Below are positions 26,344 through 35,444 of a stretch of 64,000 nucleotides of DNA, one piece after another. Both the position numbers and the translations under genes were made by a program. The notes beneath the pieces were generated by a model. It did not search any database and was not told where the DNA came from. It worked only from the letters and a program-made list of their open reading frames with translations. The stretch is from Pseudomonas atagonensis (lineage in GTDB: Bacteria > Pseudomonadota > Gammaproteobacteria > Pseudomonadales > Pseudomonadaceae). How positions within the stretch are numbered: position 1 is the stretch's first letter; the number at the start of each line of letters is the position of its first letter. The stretch lies in the NCBI RefSeq assembly GCF_011369485.1, contig NZ_VXCA01000044.1, positions 88,586 through 152,585 of the forward strand, given 5' to 3'.

Positions 26344-27222
26344 ATGATCGGCTTCACCTCGCTCAAACGCGTTTTACTGGCCACCGCCTCCCTCGGGTTC
26401 GCCGCCCATGCGGCTGCGGCCAACCTCACGCTCGATGTCTACAACCCGGGCACCCAGGCGATTTTCCCGGTGACTTCGGTGCTGGTCAGTGGTGAGAAAG
26501 ACGCGATCCTCGTCGATGCACAATTCGGCAAATCCCAGGCCGAGCAAGTGGTGGAAAAGATTCGCGCCAGCGGCAAGCACCTGACCACCATTTACATCAG
26601 CCACGGTGACCCGGATTACTACTTCGGCCTCGACACCCTGACCAAAGCGTTCCCGGACGCCAAGGTGCTCGCTTCGCAACCGACGGTGGATCACATCAAT
26701 AAAACCGTCGAAGGCAAACTGGCGTTTTGGGGCCCGAAAATGGGCGCCGACGTGCCGGCTAAAACCATTGTGCCGGGTGTGCTCAAGGGCGACAGCTTGA
26801 TGCTTGAAGGGCAAAAATTGCAGGTGGTCGGGCTTGAGGGCAAACAGCCGGATCGCAGCTTCGTGTGGATCCCGTCGCTCAAAGCCGTGGTCGGCGGCGT
26901 GGTCGTCGCCGAGAACATTCATGTGTGGATGGCCGACACCCAGACCGCGCAATCCCACGCCGACTGGCTGGAAACCCTTCACTCGATCGAAACCCTGAAA
27001 CCGAAAACCGTGGTGCCGGGGCACTATCTGGGCGAGAGCAGCCGTTCACTGGACAGCGTGAAATTCACCGCCGACTACATCAAGGCGTTCGATCAGGAAA
27101 CCGCCAAGGCCAAGGACTCTGCCGCACTGATCGCGGCGATGAAAAAACGCTACCCGACACTGGGCGAAGAAAGCTCGCTGGAGCTGAGCGCGAAAGTCGC
27201 CAAGGGCGAAATGCAGTGGTAA
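26344..27222 (+). CDS. Secreted metallo-beta-lactamase-fold protein with altered metal motif
   Basis: A 292-residue exported protein. The signal peptide spans about residues 1-24 (SLGFAAHAAAA). The MBL fold is recognisable from ILVDAQFGKSQAEQVV, the first metal loop ISHGDPDYYFG (near residue 83), a late His in VVPGHYLG and the Asp region. The usual HxHxDH is HGDPDYY here, so two of the three His are replaced. GGAGCAACCC precedes the ATG. The oxidoreductase gene follows after 45 bp, so they may be co-transcribed. A role in lactone or detoxification chemistry is possible but not shown. Confidence 0.75.
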   Translation: MIGFTSLKRVLLATASLGFAAHAAAANLTLDVYNPGTQAIFPVTSVLVSGEKDAILVDAQFGKSQAEQVVEKIRASGKHLTTIYISHGDPDYYFGLDTLTKAFPDAKVLASQPTVDHINKTVEGKLAFWGPKMGADVPAKTIVPGVLKGDSLMLEGQKLQVVGLEGKQPDRSFVWIPSLKAVVGGVVVAENIHVWMADTQTAQSHADWLETLHSIETLKPKTVVPGHYLGESSRSLDSVKFTADYIKAFDQETAKAKDSAALIAAMKKRYPTLGEESSLELSAKVAKGEMQW

Positions 27223-27267
27223 GCCGAATCTGAAAACGCAGCACTCTCAAGCCAACTGGAGAATGTC

Positions 27268-27882
27268 ATGAGCAAAATCGCAATCATTGGTGCCACCGGC
27301 CGTGCCGGTAGTCAACTGCTGGAAGAAGCCCTGCGTCGGGGGCACAGCGTCACCGCCATCGCTCGGGATACCTCGAAGATCGGCGCCCGTGCCGGTGTGG
27401 TCAGCAAGAACGTCGACGTGCTGGATGCGGCGGCATTGCAAGACGCAGTAACGGGTCACGACGTGGTGATTACCGCTGCACATTTCGCCACGGTTCCGGC
27501 CAGCGCAATTGTCGGGCCAGTGAAGCAGGCGGGCGTGAAGCGTCTGCTGGTTGTCGGTGGTGCCGGTTCGCTGTTGCTGCCGGACGGCACCCGAGTGATC
27601 GACAGTGCCGGTTTTCCGGCCGAGTACAAGGCTGAGGCCAGCGCCGGGGCGGCGTTCCTTGAGGCCTTGCGTCAGGAGAAGGCGCTGGACTGGACGTTCC
27701 TGTCGCCGTCGGCGCTGTTTGTCGAAGGCGAGCGCACCGGCAAGTTTCGCGTCGGCAAGGATGACTTGCTGGTGAGCGCCGAAGGCCAGAGCTCGATCAC
27801 CTTTGCCGACTACGCGATTGCGCTGATCGACGAAGTGGAAACGCCGAAGCATTCGCGCCAGCGGTTTACAGTCGGTTATTGA
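27268..27882 (+). CDS. NAD(P)H-binding oxidoreductase (atypical SDR)
   Basis: A 204-residue protein with an N-terminal Rossmann motif IGATGRAGSQLLEEAL (residues 6-21) and the NAD(P)H-binding (NmrA/YwnB-like) layout: DVLDAAALQDAVTGHDVVI, then LLVVGGAGSLLLPDG. The classic SDR YxxxK is absent. AACTGGAGAATGTC precedes the start. It follows the MBL-fold gene in the same direction. Such proteins are often stress-induced flavin or quinone-related reductases; the substrate is unknown. Confidence 0.78.
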   Translation: MSKIAIIGATGRAGSQLLEEALRRGHSVTAIARDTSKIGARAGVVSKNVDVLDAAALQDAVTGHDVVITAAHFATVPASAIVGPVKQAGVKRLLVVGGAGSLLLPDGTRVIDSAGFPAEYKAEASAGAAFLEALRQEKALDWTFLSPSALFVEGERTGKFRVGKDDLLVSAEGQSSITFADYAIALIDEVETPKHSRQRFTVGY

Positions 27883-27893
27883 GCGAATCCTCG

Positions 27894-28070
27894 CCCCTCA
27901 CCCCAGCCCTCTCCTGAGGGAAAGGGAGCCGAACGAGTTGTCTGGCGCTGTACATCGACCTGAGTGCTCGAGTCGATTATGGATTCGGTACAACCCTTTC
28001 AGGTCGGTGTACTTCCTGAGCATCCCGCAATCGGTCCCCTCTCCCTCGGGAGAGGGCTAGGGTGAGGGGG
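27894..28070. repeat. About 177-bp repeat with CCCCTCACCC ... GGGTGAGGGG ends
   Basis: The terminal inverted repeats CCCCTCACCCCAGCCCTCTC and GAGAGGGCTAGGGTGAGGGG enclose a conserved middle with GTCTGGCGCT, TCGACCTGA, TCGATTATGGATTC and TTTCAGGTCGGTGTACTTC. A second copy lies at 36523-36716. Both sit between convergent genes. It is non-coding and MITE-like. Confidence 0.8.
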
Positions 28071-28076
28071 AAGGCT

Positions 28077-28958
28077 TCAGCGCAAATGCGCCTGCTCCAC
28101 CAGCCAGATCATCAATTCCTCCAGCTGCGGCGACGGTTCCGTTGCGTGTGGCACGACCACGTAATACGCCAGCCCCGTCTTCACCTTCAGTTCAAACGGC
28201 ATCACCAGTCGTCCGGCGCGCAGGTCGTCGCCGATCAACGACCAGTCGCCGATTGCCACCCCCGTCCCGTGCGACGCCATCGACATGGCCTGATCCAGCG
28301 TTTCGAAATGCTGACCCATGTTCACATTGTTCAACTGCAACTCGGCGGCGGTCAGCCAGACCTTCCAGTCCTGGGTGTCGCGGGTCGGATGCAGCAGCAG
28401 GTGTTGTTGCAGATCGGCCGGCTCGGACAATGCCGGCGGGCCTTTGAGCAGTGTCGGTGAACAGACGGGTGTCAGTTGCTCGTCGAACAGATGCAGCGCC
28501 GTGGAAGAGTTGTCCGGCGCTGTTCCATAAATCACTGCAGCATCGAATTGCTCGCGCTGAAAGTCGACGCCATGGGCCAGGGTGGTGGTCAGTTTCACCG
28601 GCACGTCCGGCCGTTCTTTTTGCCACTGCAACAGGCGCGGCACCAGCCAGCGCATCACGCAGCTCGGTGCCTTCAGTTGCAGGGTTTCACGCTTGAGGCC
28701 GATCTGCTCGGTGGCTTCGCTGATCAGGCCAAACACCTTCTCTACGCGCGGCAACCACTCGCGACCTTCAGCCGTTAGCTCCAGACCCCGGGCCAGACGA
28801 ATGAATAATTCATACCCCAGATGATCTTCCAGCCCGGCGATCTGCCGGCTCACCGCGCCTTGGGTGATGTGCAACTGCTCGGCGGCCCGGGTGAAGTTGC
28901 AGCACTGCGCGGTGATCAGAAACGTGTGCAGGGCGGGCAGGGGAGGCAGTCGTTTCAT
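28077..28958 (-). CDS. LysR-type regulator, GcvA-like, of the decarboxylase operon
   Basis: A 293-residue LysR regulator with an HTH near the N-terminus (MKRLPPLPALHTFLITAQCC, then LHITQGAVSRQIAGLE), the GcvA/AmpR-type start. It is divergent from the decarboxylase-dehydrogenase-ABC operon with a 142-bp intergenic region, so it very likely controls it in response to the transported substrate. The effector is unknown. Confidence 0.85.
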   Translation of the reverse strand: MKRLPPLPALHTFLITAQCCNFTRAAEQLHITQGAVSRQIAGLEDHLGYELFIRLARGLELTAEGREWLPRVEKVFGLISEATEQIGLKRETLQLKAPSCVMRWLVPRLLQWQKERPDVPVKLTTTLAHGVDFQREQFDAAVIYGTAPDNSSTALHLFDEQLTPVCSPTLLKGPPALSEPADLQQHLLLHPTRDTQDWKVWLTAAELQLNNVNMGQHFETLDQAMSMASHGTGVAIGDWSLIGDDLRAGRLVMPFELKVKTGLAYYVVVPHATEPSPQLEELMIWLVEQAHLR

Positions 28959-29100
28959 GTGGATCCAAGGTATGACGTGAGGACATGGCTAGTATGACTT
29001 TTAATCGATTGTTGCGGCTACCTGCCCACCGTTCCAATGAGGCCATTCCACGGCTCCCAAGAGGGGCCTTGTGTCTCAAATGAACAAGAAGGGCAATGAC

Positions 29101-30738
29101 ATGGCGACGTGTGGCGAAGTACTGGTCAAGTTACTCGAAGGTTACGGGGTCGAGCAGGTGTTCGGCATTCCCGGCGTGCACACCGTGGAGCTGTATCGCG
29201 GGCTGGCCCGTTCGAGCATCAACCACGTCACTCCACGGCATGAGCAGGGCGCCGGTTTCATGGCCGACGGTTACGCGCGCACCAGCGGCAAACCGGGCGT
29301 GTGCTTCATCATCACCGGGCCGGGCATGACCAACATCACCACAGCGATGGGCCAGGCTTATGCCGACTCGATCCCGATGCTGGTGATTTCCAGCGTGCAG
29401 ACCCGCAACCAGTTGGGCGGCGGTCGCGGCAAACTCCACGAGTTGCCGAACCAGAGCGCACTGGTCGGTGGCGTCGCTGCGTTCTCCCACACGCTGATGT
29501 CGGCGTCGGAATTGCCCGGTGTATTGGCACGTGCTTTCGCACTGTTTCAGGCCGGGCGTCCGCGTCCGGTGCACATCGAGATTCCGCTGGACGTGTTGGT
29601 GGAAGAGGCCGATGACTTGCTCGCCAGCGTGCCGGTCAACATTGATCGCGCCGGTGCTGCACCTGCTGCCGTCAGCCGCATGAGCGAGTTGCTGGCCGGC
29701 GCCCAGCGTCCGCTGATCCTGGCCGGTGGCGGTGCAATCGATGCCGCCGCCGAACTCACCGAACTGGCCGAATTGCTCGACGCCCCGGTGGCGCTGACCA
29801 TCAACGCCAAAGGCATGTTGCCGTCCAGCCATCCGCTGCTGATCGGTTCGACGCAAAGTCTGGTCGCCACTCGCGCACTGGTCGCCGACGCCGACGTGGT
29901 GCTGGCGATCGGCACCGAACTGGCCGAGACCGATTACGACGTCACCTTCGCCGGCGGTTTCGAAATCCCCGGCAAGTTGCTGCGCATCGACATCGATGCC
30001 GACCAGACCGTGCGTAACTATCCGCCACACGTCGCACTGGTTGCCGACTCGCGCAACGCCGCGCAAGCACTGCTCAGCGCGTTGTCGCACAAGCCGCTGG
30101 CCGAGCGACGCAACGACTGGGGTCAGGTGCGTGCTGCACGTCTACGGGATGATCTGGCCGCGAGCTGGGATGCGCCGACCCTGGCCCAGACCCGTTTCCT
30201 TGAAACCGTGTTGCATGAATTGCCGGATGCAGTATTTGTCGGCGACTCCACGCAACCGGTGTACACCGGCAACCTCACCTTCAACCCGGAGCATCCACGC
30301 CGCTGGTTCAACTCGTCCACCGGTTACGGCACCCTCGGCTACGCCTTGCCGGCGGCCATCGGCGCATGGCTCGGTGGCAGCGTCGAGGGCGGCGCTCGTC
30401 CGCCGGTGGTGTGCCTGATCGGCGACGGTGGCTTGCAATTCACCCTGCCGGAACTGGCCAGCGCCGTTGAAGCGCGCACCCCGGTGATCGTCCTGCTCTG
30501 GAATAACCAGGGCTACGAAGAGATCAAAAAGTACATGGTCAACCGCGCCATCGAGCCGGTCGGCGTCGACATCTACACCCCGGATTTCATTGGTGTGGCC
30601 AAGGCGCTGGGCTGCGCTGCCGAAGCGATCAGTTCGGTGGAGCAACTGCGCGGCGCGCTGCGTGCGGCGACGGATCGTCAAGGCCCGACGGTGATTGAAA
30701 TCGACCAGAACCAGTGGATGCAGGCGGTGAGCAAATGA
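29101..30738 (+). CDS. Thiamine-diphosphate 2-oxoacid decarboxylase, AruI-like
   Basis: A 545-residue acetolactate-synthase-fold enzyme. The catalytic Glu lies in RHEQGAGFMADGYAR (near residue 48) and the ThDP/Mg motif is GDGGLQFTLPELASA ... LLWNNQGY (about 440-470). Overall it resembles 5-guanidino-2-oxopentanoate (2-ketoarginine) decarboxylase AruI of the arginine transaminase pathway, although no aminotransferase gene is nearby. The next gene overlaps its stop (ATGA) and is an aldehyde dehydrogenase, as expected for a decarboxylase yielding an aldehyde. A GTG at 29071 with AAGAGGGG upstream is an alternative start. Confidence 0.75.
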   Translation: MATCGEVLVKLLEGYGVEQVFGIPGVHTVELYRGLARSSINHVTPRHEQGAGFMADGYARTSGKPGVCFIITGPGMTNITTAMGQAYADSIPMLVISSVQTRNQLGGGRGKLHELPNQSALVGGVAAFSHTLMSASELPGVLARAFALFQAGRPRPVHIEIPLDVLVEEADDLLASVPVNIDRAGAAPAAVSRMSELLAGAQRPLILAGGGAIDAAAELTELAELLDAPVALTINAKGMLPSSHPLLIGSTQSLVATRALVADADVVLAIGTELAETDYDVTFAGGFEIPGKLLRIDIDADQTVRNYPPHVALVADSRNAAQALLSALSHKPLAERRNDWGQVRAARLRDDLAASWDAPTLAQTRFLETVLHELPDAVFVGDSTQPVYTGNLTFNPEHPRRWFNSSTGYGTLGYALPAAIGAWLGGSVEGGARPPVVCLIGDGGLQFTLPELASAVEARTPVIVLLWNNQGYEEIKKYMVNRAIEPVGVDIYTPDFIGVAKALGCAAEAISSVEQLRGALRAATDRQGPTVIEIDQNQWMQAVSK

Positions 30739-32186
30739 TCAACTTCCCAACCACCCTCGACGGCCTCTACATCAACGGCCAATGGTCTGCCGGCCGAGAA
30801 CATCTGCGGGTGATCAACCCGGCCACCGAAGCACTGCTGACCACGGTCAATGGCGGTGACGAACTGGCCGTGGATCACGCGGTGACCGTCGCCGTTGAAG
30901 CATTTAAAACCTGGTCACAAACCACCGGCGCCGAACGTGCTGTGATCCTGCGCAACATCGCCAATGGTGTGCGCAACGGTCGTGATCACCTGATGAAACT
31001 GCAGTCGAGCAACAACGGCAAACCGCAATTCGAAGCGGCCATCGATGTCGATGACGTGATCGCCACCTTCGAGTACTACGCCGAGCTGGCCGAAGGTCTC
31101 GACGCGAAACTCGACAGCGACGTGCCGCTGCCCAGCGATGATTTCAGCGCACGTCTGCGCCGCGAGCCGTGCGGTGTGGTCGGGCTGATCGTGCCGTGGA
31201 ATTTCCCGATGGTCACCACTGCATGGAAACTCGCGCCGGCCCTGGCTGCCGGTTGCTGCGTGGTGCTCAAACCGTCGGAGGTCACGCCGTTGCCAGAGCT
31301 GGAACTGGCGGCGATCATTGCCGAAGCCGGCCTGCCGAAGGGTGTCTTCAACGTGGTTTGCGGCACCGGTCTGGCGGTGGGCGCGCCGCTGTCGGCCGAT
31401 CCGCGTATCGCCAAGATTTCCTTCACTGGCAGCAATGCGGTTGGCGTTCAGGTGATGCAACGCGCCGCTGAAACCGTGAAGGGTGTGAGCCTGGAACTGG
31501 GTGGGAAATCGTCGCTGCTGGTGCTGGAAGATGCCGACCTGGAGCTTGCCGTGGAACTGGCCTGTGGCGGCGGTTTCTTCAACGCCGGGCAAATGTGCTC
31601 GGCCACCAGCCGCGTGCTGGTCGCCGAAGCGCTGGAAGAGGAATTTCTCAAGCGTCTGCAAAAACGTGCCCAGGCGATTCGGGTGGCTGACCCGTTCGAT
31701 CCGAATGTGGAAATGGGCGCGCTGGTCAATCAGGCGCAATACCAACGTGTGCTCGGCCACATCGACCGTGGTTTGAGTGCCGGGGCAAAGCTGCTGTGTG
31801 GCGGTAATCGTCCGGCAGATTTGCCACGCGGATATTTTTTGCAGCCGACCGTGTTCACCGACGTGCCCCTCGGCAGTGCGTTGTGGTGCGAAGAGATTTT
31901 CGGCCCGGTGTTGTGCGTGCGCAGTTTCCGCAACGAGGCCGAGGCCATCGCGCTGGCCAATGACAGCCAGTTCGGTCTGGTCGCCAGTGTGGTGACGCGT
32001 AACGCCGAGACCGCCGACCGTGTCGCCAACGCCCTGCAGGCGGGGCTGGTGTGGCTCAACGCGCCGCAGGTGATCTTCCCGCAAACGGCGTGGGGCGGTT
32101 ACAAGCAGAGCAGCATCGGCCGCGAGTTGGGGCCGTGGGGCCTGGCCGCGTTTCAGGAAATCAAACACGTGATCCGGGCGCTCTGA
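30735..32186 (+). CDS. NAD(P)-dependent aldehyde dehydrogenase (betaine/guanidinobutyraldehyde type)
   Basis: A 483-residue aldehyde dehydrogenase. The general base Glu is in VSLELGGKSSLLVLEDAD (near residue 254), the catalytic Cys in FFNAGQMCSATSR (near residue 287), and the coenzyme-fold motif FTGSNAVG is present. The start codon overlaps the decarboxylase stop, so the two are translationally coupled: the decarboxylase makes an amino- or guanidino-aldehyde that this enzyme would oxidise to the acid (for example 4-guanidinobutyrate). The precise substrate is an inference. Confidence 0.85.
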   Translation: MINFPTTLDGLYINGQWSAGREHLRVINPATEALLTTVNGGDELAVDHAVTVAVEAFKTWSQTTGAERAVILRNIANGVRNGRDHLMKLQSSNNGKPQFEAAIDVDDVIATFEYYAELAEGLDAKLDSDVPLPSDDFSARLRREPCGVVGLIVPWNFPMVTTAWKLAPALAAGCCVVLKPSEVTPLPELELAAIIAEAGLPKGVFNVVCGTGLAVGAPLSADPRIAKISFTGSNAVGVQVMQRAAETVKGVSLELGGKSSLLVLEDADLELAVELACGGGFFNAGQMCSATSRVLVAEALEEEFLKRLQKRAQAIRVADPFDPNVEMGALVNQAQYQRVLGHIDRGLSAGAKLLCGGNRPADLPRGYFLQPTVFTDVPLGSALWCEEIFGPVLCVRSFRNEAEAIALANDSQFGLVASVVTRNAETADRVANALQAGLVWLNAPQVIFPQTAWGGYKQSSIGRELGPWGLAAFQEIKHVIRAL

Positions 32187-32204
32187 ACGCCCGAAAAAGG
32201 TGAG

Positions 32205-32229
32205 CGCATGCCTCGCAACGAGGCATGCG
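32205..32229 (+). other. Strong hairpin between dehydrogenase and ABC genes
   Basis: CGCATGCCTCG / CGAGGCATGCG with a CAA loop, 19 bp after the dehydrogenase stop and without a T tract. It lies in the 217-bp gap before the binding-protein gene and may cause partial termination or protect the 3' end of the mRNA, giving different expression of enzymes and transporter. Confidence 0.55.
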
Positions 32230-32403
32230 TCGGCGTCATGGCTTCAATGAGTTTTTATCGATAGTCAGGTGTTTTGCACGACCTCAGGATGAACCCGTCG
32301 GCAGCGCTAAAGCCCTTGTAATACGGGGCTTGGCGCGGATCCGGCCGCGCGGATGCAACGGTTGCGACCAACCTCATACTTAAAAGAACAAAGGGAGTCC
32401 GTC

Positions 32404-33507
32404 ATGGGCGAGCACGATCTGAACAGGCGTCAATTCATTAAAACCGTCGGCGTGGCCTCGGTGGCTGCGGCCGCCATGAGCATGCCCTTCATCCGGGCCA
32501 GTGCCAGCGACACACGTTTCGCCGGCAAGACCTTGCGGTTGCTGACCTGGTCGGATGACACCGGTCTCGCCGCATTGCGCAACATCGCCGCCACGTTCGA
32601 GGCCAAGACCGGCGCCAAGGTTATCGCCGACCGCACCGGCAGCACCTCGGAAATGGTCGCCAAACTCAAGGCCGGCGGTGATCGTCCGCAGTACGACATC
32701 ATCACCCTGGCGGGCGTCGGCGCCGAAGGTCTGGCCGCCGCCGGACTGCTGGAAAAGCCTGATCTGAATCGCATTCCCAATCTGGTCGACGTGCCGGAAA
32801 AATACCGCACCGGGGCCAACGGTCACGGCATCGGTTACCTGCTGTGGTGCAACAGTCTGGTCTACAGCACGCGCACCCAGAAGGAAGCGCCGGACAGTTA
32901 CGCCGCGCTATGGGACGTCGATCTGGCCCCGAACATTTTCCTGCCGCCGCCGAACTGGACCGAGGCGATGGACCTGATCATCATCGCCGCGAAACTCGCT
33001 GGCGGTGATGAACACAACATCGAGCCGGGCTTCAAGAAACTCGCCGAACTCAAGGATCGCGTAGTCACGCTCGGCGAGAACCCTAACCAGATCGCCGAAC
33101 TGTTCCGCACCGGTTCGCTGGACATGGGCGGGCTGTACGCCCCGGCATTTTTCCCGAAACAGATCCGTGATCCGAACTACGGCCTTGGCGCCACGTTCGG
33201 CATGAAGGAAGGGTTTTACACCGACCTGATGCTCTCGGTGATGCCGAAAAACCGTCCGGGCGACACCGATCTGGCCTATGCCTTTATCGACCATTCTCTG
33301 GACCCGCTGGTGCAGGGCAAGATGGCCGAAGACATCTTCAACGGCCCGGTCAACGCCAAGGCGATCATCTCCGCCGAGGCGCGCAAGAGTCCGTTCATCC
33401 TCACGCCGGAGCAGATTGCCGAGAAGGCGATCATGCACGACAACGCCTTCCTGGCGACCGTGCATGACCAATGGATTCGTCGTTATACGGAAATCTTTTC
33501 TTCCTGA
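32404..33507 (+). CDS. ABC transporter substrate-binding protein (polyamine/PotD-like), Tat-exported
   Basis: A 367-residue periplasmic binding protein with a classical twin-arginine signal (NRRQFIKTVGVASVAAAAMS, residues 8-27). The PotD/AfuA-type fold is recognisable from LRLLTWSDDTGLAALRNI, the GAKVIADRTGSTSEMVAKL strand-helix, and C-terminal AYAFIDHSLDPLVQ. GGGAGTCCGTC precedes the ATG at 32404. The permeases and ATPase follow. The likely ligand is the substrate (or precursor) of the decarboxylase-dehydrogenase pair, such as a polyamine- or arginine-derived compound. Confidence 0.85.
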   Translation: MGEHDLNRRQFIKTVGVASVAAAAMSMPFIRASASDTRFAGKTLRLLTWSDDTGLAALRNIAATFEAKTGAKVIADRTGSTSEMVAKLKAGGDRPQYDIITLAGVGAEGLAAAGLLEKPDLNRIPNLVDVPEKYRTGANGHGIGYLLWCNSLVYSTRTQKEAPDSYAALWDVDLAPNIFLPPPNWTEAMDLIIIAAKLAGGDEHNIEPGFKKLAELKDRVVTLGENPNQIAELFRTGSLDMGGLYAPAFFPKQIRDPNYGLGATFGMKEGFYTDLMLSVMPKNRPGDTDLAYAFIDHSLDPLVQGKMAEDIFNGPVNAKAIISAEARKSPFILTPEQIAEKAIMHDNAFLATVHDQWIRRYTEIFSS

Positions 33508-33536
33508 CGCCGTGCTCCCAAACACCACACATTTAC

Positions 33537-33628
33537 TGTGGGAGCGGGCTTGCTCGCGAATGCAATCTGTCAGTCGCCACAGTGGTTGACTGACCCACCG
33601 CTTTCGCGAGCAAGCCCGCTCCCACAGG
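33537..33628. repeat. REPIN element inside the transporter operon
   Basis: TGTGGGAGCGGGCTTGCTCG faces CGAGCAAGCCCGCTCCCACA, between binding-protein and first permease genes. Within an operon, such elements commonly reduce downstream expression, which would fit high binding protein and low permease levels. Confidence 0.85.
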
Positions 33629-33676
33629 AGACTGCGGTGTTTGAGAGATTTGCTTTCCATTGACGAGATCATTGCT

Positions 33677-34585
33677 ATGGAACATCAATCCCTGACCCAA
33701 CCGGTCGGCACCGCTGGCGTGCGCCCGGTGCGCGGTGTTTCGCCGACGGCCCGGGCGTGGTTTTTTCTCACGCCGTCGATGCTGTTTCTGGGTGTGCTGA
33801 TTGCCGCCAGCCTGTTGGTATTGCGCATGAGCGTCGGCACCAAGGGCGCGGAGTGGACGGGGTTCAGCCTCGCCAGTTACGCCCAGTTGCTCGAACCCTA
33901 TTACCTGAAATCCTTGCTGCTGACCTTGCGGCTGGCGCTGATCAGCGCGGTGATCGCGGTGGTGCTGGCGATCCCGGTGGCCTACACCATGTCTCGCCTG
34001 ACCTCGCCATTTCTGCGGCGGATTTTCCTCGCCGCCGTGCTGCTGCCGCTGCTGGTCAACCTGCTGCTGCAAAGCTACGGCTGGCTGGTGATCCTCGGTC
34101 CCGGCGGCATGCTCAACCAGACGCTGATGGGCTTGGGCCTGATCAAGCGGCCGATCATGCTGCTGTACAACCAGAACGGCGTGTTGATGGGCCTGGTGCA
34201 GACTGCGTTCCCGCTCGCCGTACTGCCAATCGCCAGTGCGATGCGCGGCGTCGCGCGTTCGTACGAAGAGGCCGCGGCGACCCTCGGTGCCAGTCGTTTT
34301 CAGGTGTTCCGTCAGGTGGTTTTGCCGATGAGCCTGCCGGGGATCATCACCGGGGCAACCTTGGTGTTCGCCTACAACGCCAGCAGCTTCGTGGTGCCGT
34401 TGCTGCTCGGTGGTCGGCGCGTGCCGATGCTCGCGGTGATGGTGCATGACCAGATCGCGCCGCTGATGAACTGGCCGGCTGCGTCGGCGGCCGGGGTGGT
34501 GCTGATCGTCACCACGCTTGCGATCATGACCTTGTCCGAATACATCACCGGCCGCCGTCGCCGTTTGCTGGAGGCTTCGCAATGA
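33677..34585 (+). CDS. ABC transporter permease 1 (PotB-like)
   Basis: A 302-residue inner-membrane permease with about six helices and the EAA loop (RSYEEAAATLGASRFQVFRQVVLP, about residues 194-218) that contacts the ATPase. The start at 33677 (MEHQSL...) skips an in-frame upstream TTG. The stop overlaps the next permease start (ATGA). It is the PotB-type half of a heterodimeric polyamine-family importer. Confidence 0.85.
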   Translation: MEHQSLTQPVGTAGVRPVRGVSPTARAWFFLTPSMLFLGVLIAASLLVLRMSVGTKGAEWTGFSLASYAQLLEPYYLKSLLLTLRLALISAVIAVVLAIPVAYTMSRLTSPFLRRIFLAAVLLPLLVNLLLQSYGWLVILGPGGMLNQTLMGLGLIKRPIMLLYNQNGVLMGLVQTAFPLAVLPIASAMRGVARSYEEAAATLGASRFQVFRQVVLPMSLPGIITGATLVFAYNASSFVVPLLLGGRRVPMLAVMVHDQIAPLMNWPAASAAGVVLIVTTLAIMTLSEYITGRRRRLLEASQ

Positions 34586-35430
34586 GTGCCCTGACCAAGA
34601 AACGCATGGCGCTGCTGCCGGGCGATACCGGCAAGTTCGCCGGGATCCTGTCCGGATTCATTTTGCTGCTGGCGGTGTTGCCGATCCTGACCATGATCGT
34701 GATGTCGTTCAGCGGCGCGTCGAACCTCGACTTCCCGCCGAGCAGCTACAGCCTGCAGTGGTACAAAGCGGCGTGGCACACCTTCGTGTCACCGGACGCC
34801 AGTGATGTGTTGAGCCTTGGCCAGGCGATGGCCACCAGTCTGTTGGTGTCGTGCCTGACCATGATCTTCGCCACGCTGATTGCGGTGCCGGCGGCCTACG
34901 CGCTGACCCGTTGCGAATTCCGTGGCAAAACCGTGGCGCTGCAACTGATGTCGCTGCCGCTGGTGTTCCCGATGGTGGTGCTGGGCCTGGCGTTGCTGCT
35001 GGTGTTCGACAGTCTGCCGTTCCACATGACCACCTCGCGACTGGTGATTGCCCACGTGATTCTGGCACTGCCGTTCGTGGTGAAAAACTGCACCGCCGCG
35101 ATGCTCTCTATCGGCAGCGAAGTCGAAGAAGCCGCGCGCATGCTCGGCGCCTCACCGTTGCGGGCGATTGTCGATGTGGTGGTGCCGTTGATGAAGTCGG
35201 GGATTCTGGCGGGCATGTTGCTGGCGTTCATCGTCTCGTTCAACGAATTCACCGTGACCTACTTCCTCTACACCATCGACGTCATGACCGTGCCGATCTG
35301 GATGTACAGCCGCACCGTGTCATCGCTCGACCCTACCGTGTTCTCGTTTGCCGTGCTGATCGTGCTGATCGACTTCGTCCTGATCTGGGCGCTGGAGAAG
35401 CTGGTGGGCGAGGGCGGCGTTTCCTTTTGA
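34582..35430 (+). CDS. ABC transporter permease 2 (PotC-like)
   Basis: A 282-residue permease with six helices and an EAA motif (EEAARMLGASPLRAIVDVVVPL, about residues 180-201). Its start overlaps the stop of permease 1 by 4 bp (ATGA), so the two are co-translated. It is the PotC-type partner. The 14-bp gap before the ATPase contains its ribosome site (GTGAGGTG). Confidence 0.88.
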   Translation: MSALTKKRMALLPGDTGKFAGILSGFILLLAVLPILTMIVMSFSGASNLDFPPSSYSLQWYKAAWHTFVSPDASDVLSLGQAMATSLLVSCLTMIFATLIAVPAAYALTRCEFRGKTVALQLMSLPLVFPMVVLGLALLLVFDSLPFHMTTSRLVIAHVILALPFVVKNCTAAMLSIGSEVEEAARMLGASPLRAIVDVVVPLMKSGILAGMLLAFIVSFNEFTVTYFLYTIDVMTVPIWMYSRTVSSLDPTVFSFAVLIVLIDFVLIWALEKLVGEGGVSF

Positions 35431-35444
35431 TTGTGAGGTGCAAC

